NCBI GenBank assembly: GCA_963579025.1
Contig: CAUZFZ010000004.1
Span: 62,001 to 126,000, forward strand
Reading direction: 5' to 3'
Source: CAUZFZ01 sp963579025
GTDB lineage: Bacteria; Planctomycetota; Planctomycetia; Planctomycetales; Planctomycetaceae
Length of the DNA stretch: 64,000 nucleotides
Shown here: positions 9,559 through 16,889 of the stretch, piece after piece
How the letters are laid out: the number at the start of each line of letters is the position of its first letter
Position numbering within the stretch: the first letter of the stretch is position 1
The notes under the pieces: generated by a model
What the model saw: only the letters and a program-made list of their open reading frames with translations
Databases searched by the model: none
What the model was told of the DNA's origin: nothing
Program-made: the position numbers and the translations under genes

Positions 9559-9590
9559 GGAACACTGATTAACGCTGATCGTCGCCAATC
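9559..9590. repeat. Dispersed CACTAAT/CGCTAATC repeat, copy B
   Basis: This is the partner of the repeat at 6069-6149, in the opposite orientation, with 24 of 32 matching bases. It occupies the leader of the DUF1501 gene, directly upstream of its ATG. Confidence 0.5.
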
Positions 9591-9655
9591 ATAAATCCTG
9601 GCGAGAAACACAGGTGACGGAACAATTTGGCTCGCAGCAATGTGGCAAGACCAGA

Positions 9656-12526
9656 CTAATCGATATAGAGAAATGCCCCGGAGTTCAGGATCGTATGGCA
9701 GTAGGTCTCGAGCGCGGCGTGCGGCATTCCCTGCCACAGGCTGTGCAGTTCCTTCAGGATGTCGATCCCCAGTCGCCTTTCCGTTTCGGTCGGTGGACGA
9801 CTCAGGGCGAGCTGATAAATGGTGTCGACCGGGTCGCCCAGGTTTTCAGCGCCGCGGCTTTCCAAGATGGCTTCAACGCGGGCCGCAAACGAGGACGCCA
9901 GATCGCGCACGTGTTCGTTGTTCATCAGCATCAGCGACTGTGGTGAGACTGTCGACACGTTGCGAGACAGGCAATTCGGCCCCATTTCCGGATAGTCGAA
10001 CGTATCCATCATCGATGGAATCTCGGTACGACGATATTGCAGGTAGACACTTCTGCGCCAGCGACCTGTGGGAGTCGGAACCGCGCTGACCAGGCCGTCG
10101 CGGTTGACGGTAACCGCATCGGGCGGACCGCCAGCGCTCTCGTCGAGCTGTCCGGAAACAAACAGCAGAGAGTCGCGCAGCGCCTCGGCATCCATCCGCC
10201 GGAGAGTCATGCGACTCAGCAACCGGTTCTGCGGATCAAGCTTCTGTCGCTCGTCGGTGATGCGGCTGGACTGTCGGTAACTGCGCGAATTCATGATCAC
10301 CCGGTGCAGTTCTTTAATGCTCCAGTCCCGCTCAATGAACGTCACGGCGAGCCAGTCAAGTAACTCTGGATGCGACGGCCGTTCGCCTTTCGCACCGAAG
10401 TTCTCCAGCGTCGGCACGAGTCCCGAACCAAAGTGGTGGTACCAGATACGATTCACCATGACTCGCGCTGTCAGTGGATGGTCCGGCTGAGTGAGCCAGC
10501 GGGCGAACGCGAGTCGGCGGCCGGTTTTCCGAGTCCCATCTGGAAACGGTGGCTCGACAGTAAACGGCGTTCGACCGTCTGTGAGCGCTGACGGAACACC
10601 GGGTCCCACAAGCCGACCCGGCTTGTCGTGTTCGCCGCGACGAAGGATGTAGGTCGGCGATGGTTCGCCTCGATCCCAGACCGCCCGAATCGTCAGCGGC
10701 GGTTCCATCTGCCGCCGAACCTGCGCGATTTCCGCTTCGATGTCGGCGACGAATCGGCGGGCTTCGAGAACGGATGCGGGCTGCTCGGAGTCGGGCAGTG
10801 CCTCAACCCGCTGCAGTTTCTCGACGAGAATGCGTTGCGGCTGAGTACGGTTGTTGTCCGCTATTCTTAGCGCTCGGATCGTTTCGCTGCGGTCGGTTTC
10901 GGGCTGAGACGGGTAATACCAGCGAAGCAGTTCGACACGCATTGCGATGACGGCCGCCTTCAATCGAGTTTCAATGTGCTTCTTTCTGGCCATCAGGGGT
11001 GGATTCGTTTCGGCGACGCGCTGACGACGCTCCGGGACGTCAACGTCCAGCGATCGATGCTTAAACGTAAGCCAGTCGTGTTCGTCCAGAGCGCCCTGAA
11101 AGATCGCCTTAAACCGGTAGTAGTCGCGATGAGGGATCGGGTCGTACTTGTGCGAGTGACATCGGGCGCACCCCATTGTCAGACCCATGACTCCCGAGCC
11201 CAGAACGGTGATCGCGTCGCCGATGACGCCCAGACGCTCTGGCACGAAGTTCATGGTGCGCGAGCCGGTCTGGTCGATGCCCATGCGCAGGAAGCCGGTC
11301 GCGACCAGATTCTCAACCATCTCCGCGGTCACCTGCGGTGCGTTCTCATGGTCGAGCAACTCGTCGCCCGCAATCTGTTCCGTCAGAAAGCGGTCATAAG
11401 GCTTATCGTTGTTGAAGGCTCGAATGACGTAGTCGCGATACTTCCAGGCAACCTCGCGAATGGGATCGGCGGACACTCCCCCTTCAGAATCAGCGTAGCC
11501 GGCCACGTCCAGCCAGTATCGGCCCCAGCGTTCTCCGTAGCGCGGTGACGCGAGCAGGTGATCGATCATCGCTGGATACCAGTTCTCATCATCACTGCCG
11601 CGCCACCTCGTCCACTCCGCGAGGCTCGGCGGCATTCCAACCAGATCGAAGTAGCTTCGGCGGATCAGCGTGTCGCGATCGGCTTCGGGAGAAAATGTCA
11701 GGCCGTTCTGCTTCAGTTTCTCAAGAATGAACTCATCGACGGATCCTCGGTCCGTTGATGCCCGCGGCGATTGAAACGCCCAGTGCTGACGATCCTCGTC
11801 AGTGACGAGCGGGTCAGGTTCGGTCGTGGCGACATCCGGCGGAACGTCAGCCTCAGGCGCGCCCGCCGCGATCCAGTCGCGCAGGACTTTGACCTCGGAA
11901 GCTGGCGGCCGCTTGACGAAGTACTTCAACAGTTGTTCCCGGGGCGGACAGGCTTCGCTCTCGATCCGCCGAATCATGAGACTGGCGTCGGGATCGCCAG
12001 GCAAAAGTGCCGGACCATTCGTTCCGCCTTTTCGCATCGCGGTCGGTGTCCGCAGATCGACACCGCCTCGCTTGAGGCGTGCACCGTGACAGGTCGCACA
12101 GCGCAACAGCACGATCGGCAGCACGTCATGCTGAGTCAGTGTTTTTTCGACCGGTCGGTTTCGTGCGTCGGATCGCGCACCAGTGGCGATCCAGCGCCGA
12201 ATGGTCGTTGTTTCTTTGCCGGTCAGCGGCTTCTGACCCTTGGGGGGCATGTCGCCGCTGTCGATCATGATCCACAACAGGCTGTCAGCGACGGTTTCAG
12301 CAACCGCACCCTCGCCCGACTCGCCGCCAACACGCAGGCCCGCCATCGATGAAAGATCGAGCCCACCCTTGCGGACCTTGCCGCCATGGCACTTGCCACA
12401 TTTCCGCGCCAGGATCGGCTGAATGTCCGATTCAAAGACCGGCACCTTTTCATCAGCCTGACCCGGTCGAACCAGCACAAGGCACAGTACGCAGGCGATG
12501 AAGGTGGAAACTCGATTCGGTGTCAT
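9656..12526 (-). CDS. PSD1 / planctomycete cytochrome c domain protein (DUF1549-DUF1553)
   Basis: The protein has 956 residues from the ATG at 12526, preceded by AAGGA; the open frame continues upstream to 12787 without signal-peptide character. A signal peptide (about residues 1-24) is followed by two planctomycete-type cytochrome c domains, each with a haem site: CGKCH (43-47, then GGKVRKGGLDLSS) and CATCH (143-147, then GARLKRGGVDLRT). DUF1549 follows (PRASTDRGSVDEFILEKL, YGERWGRYWLDVAGY), then the C-terminal DUF1553/PSD1 (FARWLTQPDHPLTARVMVNR, RMDAEALRDSLLFVSGQLD). It is the first gene of a minus-strand run with the DUF1501 gene and two amidohydrolases. A haem-linked periplasmic redox role in polysaccharide breakdown is commonly inferred, not shown. 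Confidence 0.93.
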   Translation of the reverse strand: MTPNRVSTFIACVLCLVLVRPGQADEKVPVFESDIQPILARKCGKCHGGKVRKGGLDLSSMAGLRVGGESGEGAVAETVADSLLWIMIDSGDMPPKGQKPLTGKETTTIRRWIATGARSDARNRPVEKTLTQHDVLPIVLLRCATCHGARLKRGGVDLRTPTAMRKGGTNGPALLPGDPDASLMIRRIESEACPPREQLLKYFVKRPPASEVKVLRDWIAAGAPEADVPPDVATTEPDPLVTDEDRQHWAFQSPRASTDRGSVDEFILEKLKQNGLTFSPEADRDTLIRRSYFDLVGMPPSLAEWTRWRGSDDENWYPAMIDHLLASPRYGERWGRYWLDVAGYADSEGGVSADPIREVAWKYRDYVIRAFNNDKPYDRFLTEQIAGDELLDHENAPQVTAEMVENLVATGFLRMGIDQTGSRTMNFVPERLGVIGDAITVLGSGVMGLTMGCARCHSHKYDPIPHRDYYRFKAIFQGALDEHDWLTFKHRSLDVDVPERRQRVAETNPPLMARKKHIETRLKAAVIAMRVELLRWYYPSQPETDRSETIRALRIADNNRTQPQRILVEKLQRVEALPDSEQPASVLEARRFVADIEAEIAQVRRQMEPPLTIRAVWDRGEPSPTYILRRGEHDKPGRLVGPGVPSALTDGRTPFTVEPPFPDGTRKTGRRLAFARWLTQPDHPLTARVMVNRIWYHHFGSGLVPTLENFGAKGERPSHPELLDWLAVTFIERDWSIKELHRVIMNSRSYRQSSRITDERQKLDPQNRLLSRMTLRRMDAEALRDSLLFVSGQLDESAGGPPDAVTVNRDGLVSAVPTPTGRWRRSVYLQYRRTEIPSMMDTFDYPEMGPNCLSRNVSTVSPQSLMLMNNEHVRDLASSFAARVEAILESRGAENLGDPVDTIYQLALSRPPTETERRLGIDILKELHSLWQGMPHAALETYCHTILNSGAFLYID

Positions 12527-12723
12527 CCTGGTTCCTTTATTCAGACATGACAGTTTCCCGCGCCCGTCGCCAAACAGGAAGCGACATTCCGTATCGTCCG
12601 TCGCTGGTTTCCTCGACTCCCCGGCGACAGACGTAACGCCCGCTATCCTGCACGGAATCAGTGGATACAATCCCGCCCCCATGCAAGCGGAGTTTGAAGC
12701 TGGCAACTCAGGAGGAACTCGCC

Positions 12724-13968
12724 TTGAAGAATGTGCTGACTCTGATTCTGGCCGGTGGAAAGGGCACCCGACTGGAACCACTGACACGTGATCGGGCCAA
12801 ACCGGCCGTGCCGTTTGGCGGCGCGTATCGCATCATCGACTTTACTCTGTCGAACTGTATCAACAGCAATCTCAGGCGGATTCTGGTCGCGACACAGTAC
12901 CGGGCCGCCAGTCTGGACCGGCATATCAACCAGGGCTGGAGTTTCCTCACGCGCGAGCTGAACGAGTTTGTCGAAGTGCTCTCGCCGCAGCAGCGGATCG
13001 ATGACCAGTGGTACCAGGGCACGGCGGACGCCGTTTATCAGAACATCTACACGATCGAGCAGCACGACGCCGATTACATTCTGATTCTGTCCGGCGATCA
13101 CATCTACAAGATGGATTACTCGGACATGATCCGAGCCCACGCCGAAACCGGAGCTGTCTGCACGATCGCCAGTCTGCCGGTCGAGTTGAAGTACTCGGAT
13201 CAATTCGGAGCCATTCAGACGGATGAATCACTGCGAATCACCGGCTTCAAAGAGAAGCCCCCGCAGGCGGATCCCATGCCGGACGATCCGGAGAAGTTCC
13301 TCGCCTCGATGGGAATTTACGTCTTCAATCGTGACTTCCTGCTGAACCTGCTGTGCGATGACGGCGCGGACCGAGACAGCTCGCACGATTTTGGGAAGGA
13401 CATCATTCCGTCGCTGATCAACACACATCATGTGCTGGCGTATCCATTCCGCGACCGCAACACGGGGCACACCAACTACTGGCGTGATGTGGGAACGCTG
13501 GATGCCTATTACGAGGCCAACATGGACCTCGTGTCGGTCTCACCCGAACTCGACCTGTACGATCAGTCGTGGAACATCCACACATATTTCCCGCCCCTGC
13601 CGCCACCCAAGACCGTGTTCGCCGACACGACGGGAGACAATCCGCGTGCCGGGCGAGCGTTGGACAGCATCGTGTGCGCGGGATCGATTATTTCGGGCGG
13701 GCTGGTCGAGCACTCACTCGTCGGACATGACGTGCGGGTCAACAGTTGGTCCGAGGTACGGGATTCGATCCTGTTTTCCGGAGTCCAGATAGGCCGGCAC
13801 GCCAGGGTCCGACGCGCGATCATCGACCGAGGCGTCTGCGTGCCCGAGGGGATCGAGATCGGATACGACGCGGACAAAGACCGGGCCGCGGGATTAACGG
13901 TGACCGAGTCCGGCGTCGTCGCCGTACCAATCGGAGCCTTCGCCGGCTACGAACCGCCCCGCGATTGA
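12724..13968 (+). CDS. glgC: Glucose-1-phosphate adenylyltransferase (ADP-glucose pyrophosphorylase)
   Basis: This enzyme makes ADP-glucose from glucose-1-phosphate and ATP, the committed step of glycogen synthesis, in the cytoplasm. The protein has 414 residues from a TTG at 12724; AGGAGGAA ends 6-7 bases before it and the family's own N-terminus (KNVLTLILAGGKGTRLEPLT) begins exactly there, so upstream GTG and ATG codons are rejected. The nucleotidyltransferase domain shows GGKGTRL, KPAVPFGG, QWYQGTADAVYQN, LSGDHIYKMDY and GFKEKP. A left-handed beta-helix occupies the last 100 residues (SIVCAGSIISGGLVEHS, VRRAIIDRGVCVPEG). It is divergent from the PSD1 operon and stands without other glg genes. 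Length and motifs are typical. Confidence 0.96.
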   Translation: MKNVLTLILAGGKGTRLEPLTRDRAKPAVPFGGAYRIIDFTLSNCINSNLRRILVATQYRAASLDRHINQGWSFLTRELNEFVEVLSPQQRIDDQWYQGTADAVYQNIYTIEQHDADYILILSGDHIYKMDYSDMIRAHAETGAVCTIASLPVELKYSDQFGAIQTDESLRITGFKEKPPQADPMPDDPEKFLASMGIYVFNRDFLLNLLCDDGADRDSSHDFGKDIIPSLINTHHVLAYPFRDRNTGHTNYWRDVGTLDAYYEANMDLVSVSPELDLYDQSWNIHTYFPPLPPPKTVFADTTGDNPRAGRALDSIVCAGSIISGGLVEHSLVGHDVRVNSWSEVRDSILFSGVQIGRHARVRRAIIDRGVCVPEGIEIGYDADKDRAAGLTVTESGVVAVPIGAFAGYEPPRD

Positions 13969-13972
13969 ACAC

Positions 13973-14017
13973 AAGCTGTGGACGGGGTCTCCGCAAAGCT
14001 GTGGATCGGTCTCCTGA
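13973..14017. repeat. Imperfect 23-bp tandem duplication
   Basis: Bases 13973-13994 and 13996-14017 share AAGCTGTGGA, GG and GTCTCC. They lie just past the glgC stop, in the gap to the convergent sulfatase. No T-run, so this is not a clear terminator. Confidence 0.4.
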
Positions 14018-14069
14018 CCCATCCACTGACCTGACCGAAGGTCTCCCCGCGCACGCCCCACACTCTGCG

Positions 14070-15482
14070 TCACTTCTTCTTTTTCTTCGTGTTGCTGTTT
14101 GATCGAATGTTCTTGTCGAACGGCGCATCGGCGGCGTTCTCTTTCGGAAGCCGCGCGGCGAGCTGCTGCCTGACATCGCCAAAGTCGGGATGACTGCCCA
14201 GGTTGGTCCATTCCATCGGATCCTTGTCGTGGTCGTACAACTCCTCGCTGCCGTCGGCATAGCGGATATAACGCCAGCGTTCGGTGCGAACCGCGTGATT
14301 CAGGCGGCCGTGTGTCGTCAGAGCGGCATGTGGCCACTCGCGATCCGGCTGATTCAGGAGCGGGACCAGGCTCTCGCCATCAAGGTGCTCGCCGATGGGC
14401 AGGCCACAGAGTTCGGCCAGCGTCGGGTACAGGTCGACAAAGTCGATGGTGCGGACACACTTTGAATCGGCCTCGGTGACACCGGGAGCGATGATCATCA
14501 GCGGTGCGCGGCAGGCTTCTTCCCATAGAGAGAACTTGCGCCAGTGATGTTTCTCGCCCAGATGCCAGCCATGGTCTCCCCACAGAACGATGATTGTATT
14601 GTCCGCATGACGACTGCTGTGGAGAGCCGCGATCAATCGTCCGACCTGGGCGTCGGCAAATTTGATGCTGGCCAGATAGGCCTGTACGGCATATCGCCAG
14701 TTGCCCGTCTTTAACATCGTGGCATGATCGCCCTGCGGCCTGGCCATCCGCACTCCGGCTGCCGGCAGGTCGTCCAGGTCAGTCTCAAGGACCTGCGGCA
14801 GTGTGAGTTTCTCCGGCGGAAACAGGTCGTAATAAGCGCGGGGAACCTGCCACGGCATGTGCGGCCGATAAATGCCACAGGCCAGAAAGAACGGTTTGTC
14901 CTGCACTCGTTCAAGGAAACGGATCGCGTGATCGACCATCTTGTGGTCGTTCATCTCCGAGTCCTCGACATCGAGTACACCAAAGACAATGCCGCCAGAC
15001 CTGCTGTGCGGGTCTTTGAGAACTTTCTGGGTCGGCTTCGGATCGGCGCCCTTTTTCAAGTAGTCATTCCACGAGGCATCATCGTCGTAGCGGCCGTGAT
15101 AAATCTTGCCACTGCCTGCTGCGTGATAGCCATGCTCCATAAAATGCTGCGGCAGCGTGACCGCATCAGGCAGGACCGGTCGCCACGGTTGCGGATTGAG
15201 ATACACGCCAGTCGTCGAAGGCCGCATCCCGGTCATCAAAGCAACGCGCGACGGATTGCATGCCGGAGCCGAGCAGTACGCGCGCGTAAACAGGCAACCC
15301 CGTGCCGCCAGAGCATCAATGTGCGGCGACTGACCATCCGGATGCCCACCGAGGCAGCCGATCCAGTCATTAAGGTCATCGACAGCGATGAACAGCACAT
15401 TCGGACGTTCAGCGGCGGGCGCTTGCACAGGCATCAGAGCAACGCATACCACAACAAGCAGCACGACGTGGACGGAATTCAT
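14070..15482 (-). CDS. Sulfatase of the iduronate-2-sulfatase-like group
   Basis: The protein has 470 residues from the ATG at 15482, which begins a clear signal peptide (MNSVHVVLLVVVCVALMP...APAAE); an upstream in-frame ATG gives no such signal. The active site CNPSR (Cys75 to be converted to formylglycine) follows the C-x-P-S-R rule, within SAPACNPSRVALMTGMRP. Metal ligands are seen in FIAVDDLNDW and in LWGDHGWHLGEKHHWRKFS, which is typical of the iduronate-sulfatase-like subgroup. It ends in an unusual NTKKKKK tail. The predicted role is periplasmic or extracellular desulfation of a polysaccharide. A formylglycine-generating enzyme is needed but is not encoded here. Confidence 0.92.
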   Translation of the reverse strand: MNSVHVVLLVVVCVALMPVQAPAAERPNVLFIAVDDLNDWIGCLGGHPDGQSPHIDALAARGCLFTRAYCSAPACNPSRVALMTGMRPSTTGVYLNPQPWRPVLPDAVTLPQHFMEHGYHAAGSGKIYHGRYDDDASWNDYLKKGADPKPTQKVLKDPHSRSGGIVFGVLDVEDSEMNDHKMVDHAIRFLERVQDKPFFLACGIYRPHMPWQVPRAYYDLFPPEKLTLPQVLETDLDDLPAAGVRMARPQGDHATMLKTGNWRYAVQAYLASIKFADAQVGRLIAALHSSRHADNTIIVLWGDHGWHLGEKHHWRKFSLWEEACRAPLMIIAPGVTEADSKCVRTIDFVDLYPTLAELCGLPIGEHLDGESLVPLLNQPDREWPHAALTTHGRLNHAVRTERWRYIRYADGSEELYDHDKDPMEWTNLGSHPDFGDVRQQLAARLPKENAADAPFDKNIRSNSNTKKKKK

Positions 15483-15517
15483 GGCAATTTCCAGATGAGC
15501 CTTCAAGCGGTACCAGA

Positions 15518-15631
15518 TTAGACATCCCACTCCCACGAAACTTCATTCGCTTCCTGCGGGAATCCGAAGTCCTCACCCGCCGTCTTGTCGACGTCTGCCG
15601 GGCCGGAATAGACACACTGATCATCATGCAT
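15518..15631 (-). CDS. Short acidic ORF upstream of the sulfatase, possible gene remnant
   Basis: A 37-codon frame (MHDDQCVYSGPADVDKTAG...EANEVSWEWDV) starts at the ATG at 15631 with AGGAG only 3 bases upstream and stops 35 bases before the sulfatase ATG. The same frame stays open without any start codon back to 15766 (about 82 sense codons). The coherent, acidic composition suggests the 3' end of a protein whose 5' part is lost or frameshifted rather than a free-standing microprotein. I do not recognise the family. Confidence 0.33.
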   Translation of the reverse strand: MHDDQCVYSGPADVDKTAGEDFGFPQEANEVSWEWDV

Positions 15632-15917
15632 CAACTCCTGGTCGCCAGGAAAACGATGACGTGCATTTCCAACTGCCGCATGAAAGCCTACAGCGACACC
15701 TGCGACGCGGTAACTGACGGAGCCTGGACGACGAAGCCCTCGACGACCTGTCCGGCCCGCCGCTCGTCACGGCGGCTGAGCAATTACTCCGCGTTTGACT
15801 CCCACGGTGAATTTCAATAATGACTACAAGTACACAACTGGACGCACCTGAGGACTAATGGCCCCATAAGGGGTTTGTTCCAGACGCGAATCACCTGCCC
15901 GATCGACATCTCGTCCA

Positions 15918-16889
15918 ATGGCCTTTCAGACCTCCCCAACATTCTTCCCGGCTCTGCAGGTGTTCGCCGGATCTGCCGTGCTCAGTGAATCCGAACCTGC
16001 CCGAAACTTCATTCTCGACGAGCGAGTGCCTCACGATCGTGAAGCGGATTACCTCGCCCATCCGTTTGTTCCGGTCGCCGCAATGACCGCGGATGACTGG
16101 TTTCAACACGGCTGGCAGTTTGCTCGCGAAAGACTGTGCCAGCCAGCCTCGCGGATCAGCCAGACGTTCGAGCCCGTGAATCAGCAGAACTGGCTCAATG
16201 GTATTCGGCCGGACTGGGATGTCGTCCGAATCGAGACTCTTGATGGACTGAACAGCCGCGGCACTGACGCGGGGCTCGGGGAATCCAGGGTTGCGGATTT
16301 GCTGAGGCGTCTCATCGAGGCACGGGAGGCTTCGACTCCCCTCGACCTGAACGACGAACTCCTGCTCAGCGGGTGGCTGGAAAAGGTCAATCTGCGGAGT
16401 GATCGGCGGCCAGCCTTTGTCGCGCCGTTTGCGGAGGTCGAACCGCTGCTGGCCCAGCCGGAATGGGCGGACCGGCTGAGGGATGCGTTCGGCCTTGCGC
16501 ATGTTCAACCCCGGGGAGGACGTCCCCGCCTGGTCGTGCTCATGCAGTACAGTCTGGATCGGGTCTTCCAGACTCACCGCAGCCGACCCGCGTGGGCGGC
16601 GAGTCCGACCGTTCTGGATGATGTGCCATCGACGGGTCCAAATCCGTGCTTCTTTCCGGCACCGCGGAGTTCCTCTTCAGACGGATTTGGTTTTACGATA
16701 GACCTTCGACCTCCAGGTGACTTCTGGCAGGAACTTCTGCACGCACCCATTGCCTACCAACTGGACGATATCCGTCGCGTTGGTGAGGTGACTGCGGTAG
16801 TCTCCGATGACGACATTGCCGCTGCACGAGCCCGACACCGCGACCTGCTGTCCGACGACCTGACTTTTCTTTCGGATTTGCCATCTTGA
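15918..16889 (+). CDS. Unrecognised protein, first gene of a coupled pair
   Basis: The protein has 323 residues, with no signal peptide or membrane segment, and is acidic and rich in Arg, Trp and Pro. The N-terminal half has DDWFQHGWQFARERL and WLNGIRPDWDVVRIETL. The C-terminal half has the strand RPRLVVLMQYSLDRVFQ, a short Pro/Ser loop (NPCFFPAPRSSSS), DFWQELLHAPIAYQLDDIRR and the helix DDDIAAARARHRDLL. I match none of this to a family. The frame is closed by a stop at 15867-15869, so the ATG at 15918 is close to the true start, although it has no Shine-Dalgarno site. Its TGA overlaps the ATG of the next gene (TGATG), so the products are probably made in fixed ratio and may form a complex. 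Confidence 0.72.
   Translation: MAFQTSPTFFPALQVFAGSAVLSESEPARNFILDERVPHDREADYLAHPFVPVAAMTADDWFQHGWQFARERLCQPASRISQTFEPVNQQNWLNGIRPDWDVVRIETLDGLNSRGTDAGLGESRVADLLRRLIEAREASTPLDLNDELLLSGWLEKVNLRSDRRPAFVAPFAEVEPLLAQPEWADRLRDAFGLAHVQPRGGRPRLVVLMQYSLDRVFQTHRSRPAWAASPTVLDDVPSTGPNPCFFPAPRSSSSDGFGFTIDLRPPGDFWQELLHAPIAYQLDDIRRVGEVTAVVSDDDIAAARARHRDLLSDDLTFLSDLPS

Noticed and set aside
15626..15820. 64-codon plus-strand frame before the unknown two-gene unit
   Set aside because: Its composition is Cys/Thr/Arg-rich and the opposite strand gives a more protein-like frame; there is no ribosome binding site.
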